From Hevea brasiliensis (lineage: Eukaryota; Streptophyta; Magnoliopsida; Malpighiales; Euphorbiaceae), in the NCBI RefSeq assembly GCF_030052815.1, contig NC_079497.1, positions 16,258,258 through 16,322,257 on the forward strand: DNA of 64,000 bases, read 5' to 3'. Shown piece after piece: positions 25,803 to 38,892 of the stretch. The stretch's first letter is position 1; every line of letters starts with the position of its first letter. The position numbers and the translations under genes are program-made. The notes below the pieces were generated by a model. It saw only the letters and a list, made by a program, of their open reading frames with translations. It did not search any database and was not told the DNA's origin.

Positions 25803-27911
25803 TGTAGGAGCGGAAGCATGAAAAACATAAGTTTAGATCATTGAATTCAAAATTTTCATCTAGGGTCACATGCATCATGCAAGATTCATTTTTATCTATT
25901 TGATTTCAATGAAAAACAGTATATTAAAACTCTTTTAATATATTTTTGGATCTACATTTTCCATTTAGAATTTTAGAATTAACAGATTAATTCATTAGAA
26001 CCCTAAATTAGATCAATAATAAGTGCACTAACCTTTTTGATGCATTGCAGTGTGTTTGGCACCTTTGGGATGCGCCTAGGACACCAGATGTTGTCCCTCC
26101 AGCTTGTCCACACCAAGATCACCAATGGCAGCCCCTTGAATAGCTTCTCAAGCCTTTCCAATCAATTAGAAATTCAGGTTTTGATTATTGAGAGATTACA
26201 AATATATACAGGACACTAGAAACGATTTCTAGTATTTTTAATTTAAGAGAATGTTGGCTATTCTCTTTGAATTGATAAGAGATGAAGAAGAAGAGAAGGA
26301 AGAGATGCTATGGGTGGCGGCACCAATGAGACAAATAGCAAATTGTATTTTTTTCTTTTCATCATTTCCCTTATATAGCTAGGTCACCACTTAAAACCCT
26401 TGCCACATGTCACCTTCTGATTGGCTCTTAGTTTAATTGACCCAATCACATTGTGCCAAGTGTCAAACTAAAATTTAATCTTGTCTTTGATCATCTTACA
26501 TGATTAAAAGACAATTGGCAAGCTTATGTGTAGTGCCATATATCACCATCTCATGGTGCCACATGTCACCCTGTGAAATGACCAAAATACCCTTGTGTCT
26601 TAATTTTGAGTTCTCAATCCAAAATAATTATTTCTCTTCTTCTAATCAATTTATATCAAATATAAATTAATTAATTAATCTCTATTAATTAATTTCTCAT
26701 AATTAAATTCATATTTAAACACTTTAAATATAAATTTAACTTATACTATACATCCAATAACCTAGATTTGGTTTCAAGCCATGCTAGGAACTTTGCAATC
26801 TAATTGTAAAATAAACCTATTTAATTAATCAATTAAACTCTTTAATTAATTAATTAAATTATATTTAATTTTGTGATTACTTGTATATGTGTGTGACTCA
26901 CTAGGCTCATCACTAATTGGCAATGAGACATAATATCAACTCTTAATATCATCAGAACTCTTTCTTACCATAAATGATTTCTCGAAATCATTCTATGCAA
27001 CTCATAGACTATGGTTAACACCTAGCACAGCATGCCGTAGCTACCCAATTAGTAATAAGGTTTACCTTAAATGAACCTATAATCATATGTTACCATGCAC
27101 TAGAATCTCTCTGTTACAAAATCCCAATTGGAGCTGGAGCCATAGTTTATGTCAAATCCCATTTGCTATGAATATTATGTTCTCTTTTAATTCTAGTTCT
27201 TGATTAAAAAAATTTTCTCATCAGAAACTCTTTTCTAATTAAATCTATCTGCCCTGGCCAGGAACTTGAAACATCAAGAATAATTAAATGAACATAGGAT
27301 TTTATCCCTATTTACTTAGGGTAACAGATTCCATCTTTATCAACACCTACCTCCATATATAACTAGTAGGAGCCAACACATGCCCATATACCCATACACA
27401 GTACAAGTATGAAAGCAGTATCAAACTCAAACCACCTATATACAAGATAACTGTGCTATCTCAGGTCTAAAGATTATATGCACTGATATGATTTATGACA
27501 ATACATTGACAAGAGTAAACTCCATGTGCTTGTCATAAATGTCACTGGTTCGGCCTACTTATCATGTATAAGTGCCTATCATATTTGTTATATGGCATGA
27601 GACTCACCATTCCATCTTATTTATATCTCATATAAATACATTGGAACAAACATGAATACAATCTTTCTAGATAAGTCATGTCCTTATTGTGAAGTATCCT
27701 CGATTGTGAACCAATTTATAATACTTTGTGCTAGAAATACTGTCACTCATATTCTTAACAACTTAAGAATAGAATTTCTAACAAAATATCAATGGACCTT
27801 TTCTATTACACATAAATATATTATGTAAATGGAAAAGTGAAAATGCCTCTTATTAATAAAACATGTATAAGATACATACTAAATGTTATGCTCTAGGGCA
27901 TACTACTAACA
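25803..27911 (-). repeat. 5' LTR of the minus-strand copia element, 2109 bp
   Basis: On the minus strand it starts TGTTAGTAGTATGCCCTAG and ends CCGCTCCTACA next to the primer site. The TG…CA ends and the adjacent primer site fix both borders. The partner LTR is missing. A 60-residue frame at 26037 is not supported as a gene. Confidence 0.85.
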
Positions 27912-28385
27912 GATCCCACTTAGAAACCTCTTGAAGAGAAAACTCGGCATCCAGGGAGATGAATGGGTCTTCAATGGGCATTTGGACTTGATTAGAAATT
28001 GCGCCACTAGAATCCATGGTAGCATCATTATTATTCCAAGTTTCATATACATTATCTTTATTAGAACCATTAATTGTTGTTGAGTTATCCTCTAAAGCTA
28101 TTGTTTAACATGTGTACAAAATCGTCTTTAGTTCTAGCATCTATTGAGGAAGAGGAAGATCCAAGATCTGATAATGGTTTTGGTTTATAGGTTACAGAGG
28201 TGAGAACTGCCTCATTGCAACTGTCTTCCATCACAGTAATATGGAATTTTATCTTACCCACATCCACAGCTATTACTTTATGAACAAAATCAATCAATGA
28301 AGTTGAAATAAGGATATGAGCATAATCAAGTTTTGTTCTTCTTGATGTACAAGCATCCAATGAAATGTAATCACCAAAAAAGGAA
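27912..28385 (-). pseudogene. DUF4283-like LINE ORF1 fragment, frameshifted
   Basis: The frame from about 28385 reads GDYISLDACTSRRTKLDYAH, then ILISTSLIDFVHKVIAVDVG. This resembles the DUF4283-type nucleic-acid-binding region of plant L1-type ORF1 proteins. The frame stops at 28085, but a second frame is open from about 28105 down to 27912 (for example NNDATMDSSGAISNQVQMP and EFSLQEVSK), so one indel separates them. The copia LTR begins exactly where this second frame ends. It could also be a gene fragment carrying the same domain; family assignment is from pattern recall. Confidence 0.45.
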
Positions 28386-28498
28386 CTTTGTATTCATAGG
28401 TGAGCTGAAAATCTTAAAGTTGTCCACAAGTGCAAAAGGTAATAACTAATGACGTACAGTCAATATTCAATGATTGAAGCATCGCTATAAAAATTTAA

Positions 28499-29231
28499 AG
28501 GCATTGTTCGATGACAACTTTTAAAGTAGAGTTTAATATTTTAATCCTTGTTAAAACACTACCTCTTTTATTTATACTGTTCGATGGTATAGTATTTCTA
28601 CAAGTTTTTATAAGTTAAGGGAATGGTTCATAAAGTGTTACTCCTCCTCATAGCCTAAGGCTTTGCTCGACAATATTAGCTGTCCTTATAGCTATTAGTT
28701 ATTTTAGTAGCTGTCAGATGTTTTACTAGTTATTAGCTATTAGTAGTTAGTTATTTTTATACTGATTTTTTAAAGAAGTATTCAGTAAAAATAATTATTA
28801 GATTGACTATTAAATATAAAAATAGTGGTATCATTTTGTTAACCCTGGTTAAAATGCTCTCTCAACTTCTAAGAGCTAGGAGAGGTAACATTTTATGAAC
28901 CATTGACTCAACTTCTAAATACAAGTATAAATACTATGCCTCTGAACAATATAAATAAGAGAGGTATCATTAGGGTCAAAACACTAAACGCTATCTTAAA
29001 AATTATTGCCAAACAGAGTCTTAGAGGTTGAGAGAGCATTTTGACTAAGTAAAAAAAATGATACCATTAATTTTATATTTAACAACTAATCCAATAGCTA
29101 TTTTTACTAAATATTTTTGCTTTAAATCATTATATAAATAACTAACCATCAACAACTAACAGTTGGTAAAATAGCTAACAACTATTAGAATAGTTAACAA
29201 CTACTAGAACAACTCTATTGTCGAACAGACT
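28499..29231. mobile_element. MITE (PIF/Harbinger-like) interrupted by a second copy
   Basis: The outer element is 28499-28658 plus 29021-29231. Its ends are AGGCATTGTTCGA and the complement of AGTCTGTTCGACAAT, with TAA at 28496-28498 and 29232-29234. Its two halves are together collinear with the reverse complement of the inner element. No coding sequence. The three-base TAA duplication and terminal motif resemble Tourist/PIF-Harbinger MITEs. Confidence 0.75.
28659..29020. mobile_element. Inner MITE, same family, opposite orientation
   Basis: The left end is GGCTTTGCTCGACAAT and the right end is ATTGCCAAACAGAGTC, imperfect inverted repeats. Flanking TAA and TTA differ by one base, so the duplication is only approximate. 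Internal sequence such as ATGGTTCATAAA and AGAGAGCATTTT is found inverted in the outer element. Confidence 0.7.
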
Positions 29232-29234
29232 TAA

Positions 29235-29626
29235 AATATTTATTAAACATGACATTTCAATCCACTAAATAAGATGAAAATGAAGATTTATAAGACCGCC
29301 TCTATAATGTAACTCATCAAGGTAAAAAAATAAAAAAAAAATAATTATTCATCAATTAAACGCAAGTGACTTGGAAATGTGCTTGATCTTAGTTTTCTGA
29401 GAGGCGAATAAAGATGTTTTAGCATAAACTGCGTAACAAGAATCGCAAGAACCACCTAATATTCCAAAGATAATGACATTCACCAAACAAAACTTGGAAT
29501 TAATTGTACTTCTCGGTGTTGTTCAACGGATATCATAAATGACTTGACATTCTATTGGATCCCTTCATTGAAATTTTGGTCACTGTCTACTTTCGGGTGA
29601 GTACATGTTAAAATATTATTTTAATA

Positions 29627-29706
<80 letters not shown>

Positions 29707-32700
29707 CTTGTTTTAAGTTGCTTTGAATTGACCTCAGTACTATTGAGTTTTCGTTTGGGTGCCAAGAAAGATTTGGCAAGGAAAATTTGCAGACAAGATT
29801 AGTAATGTGTAAAGGAAGATTTCTTATTTCGATGGCTGGACTTGAATATTAGTATGGATTAGAGTCTCCACTTTTAATATTATAAGTAAGATGTGGCAAA
29901 GCAGATTGACAGGATTCAGAAACTTTTGGTGATTTTTTGAATTAGTCTAAACCATTTGTGAACTTTTCCATACGTAGCATCTTAGCTATGTGTCTACATG
30001 AAAAAATTTATCTAGGCTTATACTCAAGATACAAATATGTAAATCTTTTTTCCACCATATATATTGTGTCTTGAATTAATAATGGATACGTATTATATTT
30101 TCGCTTGTATGTCCATCTTCACCGATAAGATTAAAATAATGGAAACTTATCTCTCTTTGTTGACACTCTAATCCCTTGTTAAATAAATTATTAATTGAAT
30201 TTTTTCTAATCTTAGGAGTCAATTCTGATTAGTCAATAAAAATATATTTCAATACTTTTTTTTTCTTAATTTGATCAATTTATCATGAAAAGTAAAAAGG
30301 GTTTGGTAGGCAGGGAAAAAAAACATTTTTAAAAGATCAGCATTTTACATAATATTGAAAAAAATTGAAAAAAAAATTGGAAAACCTCTTGATAATACGC
30401 ATGGTATATAATTTCACATGCCATTAAAGTCATTAGGCATACACAAACATCTATCTATTCAATTTCATATGAAGAGCCTCCTACCTCATCATAAATTTCA
30501 ATACACTAGGGCTTTAGGTGATGATTTTTAATACCTAAAATTAGATTTATAATATTTGGTAAAATTTGGAAAATAATTAATAATTATTTTATTTTATGGA
30601 ATTCACTATTGACGTTCTAATCACATATCGCAACTCATAGATTCATGGTAAAACGTTTACCTTTACCATGGAAATTCTTTCAATTATCTATATATAACAA
30701 TTACATCATCAATCTCGAGAAGTTTGGCGTAGCATTTGCTTTTTCTTTCTATTTCTAGAAATTTGGATTGTTTGTTATTTGACTTCTTGCCGTTTTAAAA
30801 AAATTAAATTTTTTTTAATGCATGTTATTTATACTCGTTATTTTTTTTTTAGATATAATTTTTTTATTATTTATATATATATTATTTTATTATAATATTT
30901 TAATTTTGATAATCAATAAAATTTATTCCTTTAATAAGTTATTTATTGAAAAAATATTTAAAAAATATTTAAAAAATAAAATATTTTAAAAAATAAAAAT
31001 TTGAAAGAGGAGGTGAGCAACTGGAACAATTGAAGGATCCTTGTTTATTATTATCGAATAGATGATATGTTATTTTAATTAGTTTAAATTATTAAGTCAA
31101 TGAGTTTTAAGAAAATCTATAAAGATGCCAATTCTTTGCAAAATATTTTTTTATTAGGAACCTTAATTTATTTTGAAAACTTATTTTTATTACAATATTT
31201 TTTGTATTATAATTTTTAATATTTTAATATTAGAATTTATGAATTAAAAAAATTAAAAATTACATATCAAGACTTTCATTATAATGTTCAAATATAAAAG
31301 TCATATAGGTTAATGTATTTGAATTAGAATTATACATTTAAAATTAGTTATTAAAAGTTATTTTATAATTAATTTGTATTATTTATTATAGACAATTATT
31401 TGAACTAAAATTCTACATTATTAATAAAATTTAATTTTTTAAAATATATAATTTTCATAACAAATTAAATTTAGTCTTTATAAAATAATCATATAATTTT
31501 TTATCATCACGTTAGTCTCCCTTTCCTAATTTATAAATATTATTGATTATAGATTTTTATTTATATATATTATTTTATTTATATATATTATAAATATTAA
31601 CAAAAACTATTACATGGTTCTTGGGGAAAAAAAAATCCACTTAAACTAACACATCTTACCAAATTGCCAAAATATAGTTAGGCAAAACATCTAGATCTAT
31701 GAACAGTTCATCTCAGAGAAAAGCCAAATCAAAATAATGAAATTATATATCAGTCCATTGACAGCTGCATAGTATTAGATAGAGGTGTATTTTTGTAGAG
31801 ATAAACGTTAAGTGTGGTTACAATAGCTGTATCATAACAAACCTTATCTTGTAAGGGTTATTTATACTCAAGGTCATAGTTTAATGAAATACTTTTTCTG
31901 AGATTGCCTTTACATAGAAATTTAGATGGCTTATTTAATTTGATCCATTACAAATTCAACATTCTTAGTAGGATTTCTAAAGGAAGCCCAGAATGCATAA
32001 ATGTAGCTTTTCTATGAAGCAACTGAATTAGTTAGAAAGCAAAAACGAAATTGAATTATTTAGAATTATACTTCTTGATAAAAAAAATAATTTAATTTTA
32101 AATAAAAAATTAATCTAACCAATCAAATTATAAATTTTTTAAATAATAAAGTTATAAATTTTTTAAATAATAATAAAACGTACATTTAAATAAAAGAACA
32201 AGATTAGTAATTTAAGATAAATGAAAATTCTAGAATGATTATGTTCATTGTATTCTTTATTATTTGAATAATTTAATTCCGATTGTATGTTAATAGAAAG
32301 TTATTTAAATTTTAAAAGAATAGAAGCCTTTTTTTATATACATATTTATATGCCACAATTTAGCATATGTTAGGAACGTGCATGAATAATAAAATTTATC
32401 TAAATTATTTGAATGCAATAAAGTAATGATTTTTTCAAAAGGAACATCAATTTATGATTTTAGTTATTTTTCAATACAATTTTATTTTAAATGATAATAT
32501 AAAACTTAATTAAATAGAATTTAAGTATAAGTAAGATTATAAGAATTTTAAATTTATATAAATTTTAAAATTAATTTAAATAATAAAAAATTAAAATAAA
32601 TTAATTTTTAATAATTAATTAAATTTAATCATTTATTGTTATTATCATAAATTATTATGGATATTTTTGAAAATCTCAATTTCTCCCCCTTATACAATTA

Positions 32701-32852
32701 TATATATTATAAATAAAGAAATATTCTGAAAGTTTATTGACAGAATAAATCTAAACTTTTATATTTATTGTTTAATTTATTCAAACTTTTTAATTTTATA
32801 CAATTAAATTAAAACTTTAAAATTAAAAAGTTTCATCCAACAGCAAAATCAG
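29235..32852. other. AT-rich intergenic DNA, no gene
   Basis: A TA microsatellite fills 29627-29704. The rest is very AT-rich with long A and T runs and no supported reading frame, RNA or element. A roughly 80-base stretch near 29810-29900 resembles one at 52540-52620 (see findings). Confidence 0.75.
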
Positions 32853-33242
32853 AATTTAGAGATTTTGACTTTTACTGGAATCACATATAACAATTTTAAA
32901 TTCTTTAATCCACCCGATCACTGGCTAAGCCCCAGGTTAATATGAGACGGCATCTGTGTTGTGTCTTTGTGTAGTGAGGCGTTAATGGTGGGTCCCAAAA
33001 ATCGAAGAGCTGATAGTGAGACGAACAAAGCTGCTGCCTTGAAGGAAGAAGTGTGCTGGTCGATAACAACTGTTGGCCTGGGTCTCGATGGGTCAATTGA
33101 TGATGAAGACATGGAAAGGAGGAATGGTTTTGTGGGTTTTTGGTCCTAGTAAAAAGCGGAGAAAGTGACGATGGAGATGGGTCTAATGGAGCTGGTAGAA
33201 CCAAATGGTGCCAAAAATGGGTGAAAGATGATGTGGGAATTG
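32853..33242. mobile_element. Left arm of a possible TIR-bounded element (Pack-MULE-like?)
   Basis: 32853-32903 resembles, inverted, 49064-49122: both contain AATTTAGA, ATTTTG-C-TTTT and TATAACAATTTTAAATTC-like segments. Between this arm and 33242 the DNA is unusually GC-rich for the region, as is the facing arm at 48547-49060. Overlapping short frames here have no recognised domain. If the copia element is removed, about 970 bp remain between the inverted ends. Confidence 0.35.
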
Positions 33243-33769
33243 TGTAAGATTTTATCCAGTAATTAATATTACTATATGGACTAAAATCTATTCCTTTAAT
33301 GTTGCTCAATATTAATTGATATTTACTTTAATTAATACAAATCATAATTATACAAAGATTACTTTAATTAAAAGTAAATCATAATTCTAATTGTATAAGG
33401 ATACTTGATGGACATACCAGATTAAGTCTTGAATATATATATTTGTGATAGTCCTCTCTCTACCCATAAGGTTACACACATTCTCTTTCATAAAGTCAGA
33501 GATATTACGGTCATCTCAAGAAAGTCTTCCATCGGTAAATTCTTGTGTGTAAATCAAGAATGATCAAGAGGGAGAAATCAGTTTATTAAATTATAAAGGG
33601 ACTCTCTCAATTATTATCATAGCTCATTTAAAACTCCGCATCAGGTACGCTTTCTAGATCTGTGAGAATTTATTTATTCAAGATCCATTATTAAGGTGAT
33701 GGTTGAATCTTATATTTATTATTAACATTATATTTATGATTGTTATGATCTATTAAGATTTATTTTACA
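33243..33769 (+). repeat. 5' LTR of the triplicated copia element
   Basis: It runs from TGTAAGATTTTATCC to TATTTTACA and is matched by 48023-48546. It is followed by TGGTATCAG at 33772-33780, the start of the primer-binding site. Confidence 0.9.
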
Positions 33770-33784
33770 TGTGGTATCAGACCC

Positions 33785-34760
33785 CTAAGTTTTAAACAAT
33801 TAAATTTCTCCATCAAATTTATGATGATGAACTTAATGTTAAAGTTCTTACTTGTTATTAGATATAGGTAAAATTAAAGTGTAAAACGTGAAAGTTTTAT
33901 AATTAATATTAATTATTAAAATAATTATAATAATATTATTATTAACATTTGACCCAATTAAGTTTTGAGCATGAGGATTATTAACACGATGACAAATCGT
34001 GTTGTAAAGAGATTTAAGTTTAAGATCATATTTTCTCAAAAGAAACAAATTAAAAGAAACCAAAAAAAATTATATTTTCTACCCAATCTAATTAAGATTT
34101 GTAATTAAACCTAATAAATGAACAAATATTAAGTTTATTAAGATACATAATTTATATGCGTGCCTTATGATATTTGTTTTAGTTTGTTAGTCACCAAAGT
34201 GACCAAACTAAAATAAAATAAAATTAATAGTTTGTTAGTCACCAAAGTGGATGAACTATAAATGATATTTACATGCATATAAAAATTATCAATTATCCGT
34301 ACTAATAGATACTTATGATGAAAAGTGGATTAATTGATATTTACTAGTCATCAGAACTTGAGGATTTTACCCAAAAGTAAATCAGTTATTCTATGATAGT
34401 GAGAATTATGAGGACAATAATATTTTATCAAATATATATTGGATGTCCAAAGACAACATGTATATTTGATATAAGTTAATTATTATCCAATCAAGTTCAA
34501 AGGCATTTAATTTAGGATAGTATATTATAGTTATAGTATCTACCTAAAGGAGAACTATAGTATACTCTAATTGTTAAAGTTATCTGAATCTATTTTGAGC
34601 ATATAAATATTATATTGCAGCTTTTTCTCTTCATTCGTAAGCTTAATCTCTTATTGTTTTAATGAATTGAACTTCTTTGAATGGTGTGAGCAAGTCAAGT
34701 TTCAATTAGTGTCTTGGACCTTAACTTGGCTAATTCGCTGCTATTATGGATATAAGTACT
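33785..34760 (+). other. Untranslated leader of the copia element
   Basis: About 1 kb of AT-rich sequence without a gene. GTTTGTTAGTCACCAAAGTG occurs twice, near 34183 and 34231. Confidence 0.65.
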
Positions 34761-34769
34761 GAGGAAGAG

Positions 34770-35560
34770 AAGTTATACCATAAGCAATGAGAATCATTAA
34801 GCAAATTAAGCCTTATGTTTTTTGTGAATGACTATTGCTAACAACATTAGGACTACAATTCCACAGGGTGAAAATATAAAAGAATACCTTAAACTCATGA
34901 AAGATATGCTCTATTCTGAAGTTAAGTCACTCACTAGTACTCTAATGGCATAACTCACGACCATGAAGTATGATGGGTCGAAAAGTATGCAAGAGCACAT
35001 TATTGGAACGAGTGATATTGCAGCAAAATTAGAAACTTTAAGAATGACAGTTGATGATTCCTTATTGATGTAGTTCATCTTGAACTTATTACCTTTTGAA
35101 TATGGGTTATTTCAAATTAATTACAACACTATTAAGGATAAGTGAAATGGTAATGAATTGGCCAGTAAGCTAGTATAGGAGGAAATAAGACTAAAAAATC
35201 AAGGGACTCATTCTATCAACATTATGGGTCAAGAAGCTAAAAAAGGACTTAAAGTTAAAGCCTACAAGTTTAAGAAGAAAAAGGAAAGATCTTCAAATGT
35301 TACTTAAGCTAAGGAAAGGAAAAAATGGTAGTATGACATTATCAGAAAGATTGCCTGAAAGATAAAGCTTGATTTGAAAAGAAAGGTAATCTTTATGCTT
35401 ATGTATGTTTCAAATCAAACTTATTTGAAGTTCCTAATAATACTTGGTGGCTTGATTTTGATGCTACTATTCATGTCTCCAATGTGATGAAAGAATTCCT
35501 TATGGTCCAAACCGAACCCAACTAAGACTTCCTATTTATGGGGAACCATATGAAGGCTCC
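34770..35560 (+). pseudogene. copia gag and protease, heavily decayed
   Basis: Pieces in shifting frames include TTMKYDGSKSMQEHI, SDIAAKLETLRMTVDDS and EEIRLKNQGTHSINIM, all of copia gag type. They are followed by a lysine-rich region and a protease-like segment (NTWWLDFDATIHVSN near 35440) in which the expected DSG is DFD. Stops near 34952, 35072 and 35142 and several frameshifts are visible. Confidence 0.75.
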
Positions 35561-35859
35561 AATTAAAGGCATAGAGACTTACCGTTTGGTATAAAGATAA
35601 TGGCTATAAACTAGACTTATTAAAAACCTTCTATAGGCTTTCAATTTCTAGGAATGTCATTTTTGTTTCAAAACTTAATGAATTTGGGTTCAATGTTAAG
35701 TTTAGGCATGGATGTTTTAATTTATTTAATAATAATGATAATTCCATTATTGTTTTTGGAATTCTTACTGATGATCTATATATACTGAAACTTGATGATA
35801 ATTTTGTTGAATCCTTACTTGTCACTTATAGCAATATTGGAATTAATCATAGAAGACTG

Positions 35860-36488
35860 AATGAGAATTATGTTTTCTTGTGGCATAAGCGTTTGGGTCA
35901 CATATCCAAAGAAATATTAGAAAAGGTCAATAAAGAATGAGATTCTACCGAGTTTAGATATTATTGATCTTGATGTGTGTGGATTGCATTAAGAGAAAGC
36001 AAATCAAACACAATAAGAAAGAAGCCACAAGAAGCAGTAAGCTTCTTGAAATTATACACACTGATATATATAGGCCTTTTGATACTTCATCTTTTGGTGG
36101 AGAAAAATACTTTATTACCTTTATTGATGATTTTTCATATTATGAATATATTTATTTGCTTAATGAAAAATCTCAATCAATAAATGCACTTAAAGTGTAC
36201 ATAAATGAGGTTGAGAGGCAATTAGATAGAAAAGTGAAAATAGTAAGGTCAGATAGAGATAGTGAATACTATGGGAAACACACTGAAATGGGACAATGTC
36301 ATGGTCTATTTGTAAAGTTCTTAGAAAGTTATGGCATATGTGCACAATATACTATGAAAATTACTCCTTAATAAAATGAGGTGGCGAAAAGGCAAAATCG
36401 GACTTTAATGAATATGGTTAGGAGTTTGATGTGTAACTCTTCTTTACCTATATCTTTGTAGATATATACACTTAAAACCGCTATATAC
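35860..36488 (+). pseudogene. copia integrase, catalytic Glu lost
   Basis: The pre-integrase motif LWHKRLGHISKEIL lies near 35880. 35964-36371 holds CVDCIKRKQIKHNKKEA, the first Asp in IHTDIYRPFD and the second Asp in VRSDRDSEYYG. Two consecutive stops follow at about 36370, and the segment where the third catalytic residue should lie reads VAKRQNRTLMNM, so Glu is replaced by Lys. Confidence 0.82.
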
Positions 36489-38580
36489 TTGTTAAATAGG
36501 ATTCCTAGTAAGGCAGTCTTAAAAACACCTTATGAATTATGGACTAGAAGGAAACCTAGTTTAAGGCACCTGCATGTTTGGGGTTATCGAGCGGAAGCAA
36601 GAATTTATAATCCACATGAAAAGAAATTATATTCTCGGATAATAAGTGGATACTTTATTAGTTATCCAGAGAAATCTAAAGGATATAGGTTTTATGTTCC
36701 AAACCATAGTCCAAGAATTATGGAAACTGGTAATGCAAGATTCCTTGAGAATGGTGAAGTTAGTGGGAGTGTTGAGAGACAGGATGTGGATATACAAGAA
36801 AATAAAGTTGATTTTCTTGTGCCCATTAAAGTTCCAATATCCACTCCTGCTCCACATGTTATTCCAGCAGTTGTTGAAGGACCTAACAATGCTGCACAAC
36901 ATAATGATGAAACATATCCTGAAGAAGCTAACTCACAAAGAGCTAATGAAGGTGAACCACAAGAAATGCCATTAAGAAGATCTCAAAGAGAAAGGAGATC
37001 GACAATTGCTAATGATTACATGGTTTACTTGCAAAAGTCAGATTTTGACATAAGAATTAATAAAGATCCAGTTTCCTTTTCACAAGCTATAGAAAGTAAT
37101 GAGTCTAATAAGTGGTTAGATGCCATGAAAGATGAGTTAAAATCTATGGAACAAAACAAAGTATGGGATCTTGTCGAATTACCTAAAGGATCTAAACGAG
37201 TTGGGTGTAAATGGGTCTTTAAGACCAAGCATGACTCAAATGGCAAAATCAAACAATATAAAGCAAGACTTATTACCATGGGTTATACTCAGAAGGATGG
37301 TGTTGACCATAAAGAAACATTTTCACTAGTCTCAAAGAAAGACTCATTAAGAATTATTATGGCATTGGTGGCTTATTATGACTTAGAGTTGCACCAAATA
37401 GAAGTGAAAATAGCCTTTCTAAATGAAGAACTTAAAGAGAAAGTTTATATGGACCAACCTAAAAGTTTCTCAGTTGAAGGAAAAGGCCATATGGTGTGTA
37501 AACTTAAGAAATCAATATACATACTTAAGTAAGCTTCCCACCAGTGGTATATTAAGTTTAATGATACCATAAAGTCTTTTGATTTAAAGAAAAAGTCATT
37601 AACCAATGTATATATATCTTAAGATCAATGGGAGTATGTTTATTTTCTTAATTCTGTATGTTGATGATATCTTATTTGCTACAAATGATTTGGATATTTT
37701 ACATGAGACTAAAGATTTTCTCTCAATGAATTTTGAAATGAAAGATATGGGAGAGGCATCTTTTGTGATTAGAATAGAAATATTCCATAGTAGATCACAA
37801 GTAGTATTGGGATTGTCTCAGAAAGCCTATATTGATAGAATTCTAAAGAGATTTAGTATGTATAAATATTCAGCAGGAATTGTTCCCATACAAAAATGGG
37901 ACAAATTCAGTCTCAATCAATGTCCAAAGAAGGATGTGGAACATAAAGAAATGGAATCAAAAAATCCTTATGCTTCAATTGTGGACAATTTAATGTATGC
38001 TTAAACCTGTACAATTCTTTATCCTAGAATTGATAACTAGAAAGCTGTAAAGAAAGTTTTATGGTATCTGCAATGAACTAAAGATTTCATGCTCACTTAT
38101 AGGATATCTAATCATTTAGAAGTGATTGGATATTCATATTCAGATTTAGCTAGATGTGTTGACAATAAAATTTTATTTTGGCTACTTGATATTATTAGTT
38201 GAAGGAACAGTATTATGGAAAAATGCCGAAAAACAGTCTGTCATTATTTCATCCATTATGAAAGCAAAATTTATGGCATGTTTTTAAGTTATAATTCATG
38301 CATTATGGATGCGGAATTTTATCTCTGGACTTGAAGTAGTCGACACCATTAGCAAGCCGTTGAGAATTCATTCTGATAATTCCGTAATAGTATTTTTTCC
38401 ATGAACGATAAATTTGCCAAAGGTACCAAGCATATGAAATTAAAGTATTTTGTTGTTAAGGAGAAAGTTCAGAAATAAAGAGTGTCTATTGAGCATAATA
38501 GTGTTGATCTCATGATAGCAGATCCGTTGATTAAGGGTTCACAACCTAAGACATTTGAAGAATATTTTCTTATAATGGGT
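36489..38580 (+). pseudogene. copia integrase tail, RT and RNase H (first copy)
   Basis: 36489-37532 is a long open frame: integrase C-terminus (ELWTRRKPSLRHLHVWGY), linker, then the RT fingers (KWVFKTKHDSNGKIKQYKAR, VDHKETFSLVSKKDSLR, DLELHQIEVK). A stop where WYIKF should follow ends it. 37606-38004 contains the YVDD box (ILYVDDILFATNDLD) and the connection region. RNase H follows in several broken frames to about 38580 (for example SYSDLARCVDN). Nonsense codons prevent a full product. Confidence 0.85.
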
Positions 38581-38892
38581 CTTGATTGTATTAATGTATA
38601 ATATGTTGGCTTTTACACTCTGAGCTCATTAATGTGTTTCTGATATACATTGAAAAGTTTCATGTTTCTCATGATTGTGTACACATAATATTTTGAGTGA
38701 AGGATAACAGGAAAAGTCTTTGGAGACATTATTATAGACCATAATGTGGTAAACATATATCCATTATGTACCTACTATGGTAAGTTGCTAGTATTGTGGT
38801 ATATGGAAGGAAGTATGTGATTAAACAATTTACAACCGCCATAACCCATACTTAGTAATTTATTATAGGAAGGTAATTATGAAGTACAATAT
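37188..38892 (+). repeat. Tandem unit 1 (RT, RNase H, 3' untranslated)
   Basis: It starts GGATCTAAACGAGTTGGGTG inside RT and runs through RNase H and non-coding sequence to TATAGGAAGGTAATTATGAA. Unit 2 follows directly. 1705 bp. Confidence 0.9.

Larger units (their letters stand above)
18715..27911 (-). mobile_element. Ty1/copia retrotransposon, minus strand, 3' end lost, split by a solo LTR
   Basis: Reading leftward: 5' LTR 25803-27911, primer site 25786-25800, leader, gag, protease, integrase and the first part of RT, which breaks off near 18735. The solo LTR at 18852-21944 sits inside the integrase-RT linker. The remaining RT, RNase H and 3' LTR are absent, replaced by an unrelated LTR remnant. 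Domain order makes it copia; the lineage is not assigned. Confidence 0.9.

Noticed and set aside
29627..29704. Possible replication origin or matrix-attachment signal in the TA run
   Set aside because: A plain dinucleotide repeat gives no evidence for either function.
32905..33309. 134-residue minus-strand frame with Ser/Pro/His-rich content
   Set aside because: No domain or splice structure; it crosses the copia LTR border at 33243, so it cannot be a single gene.
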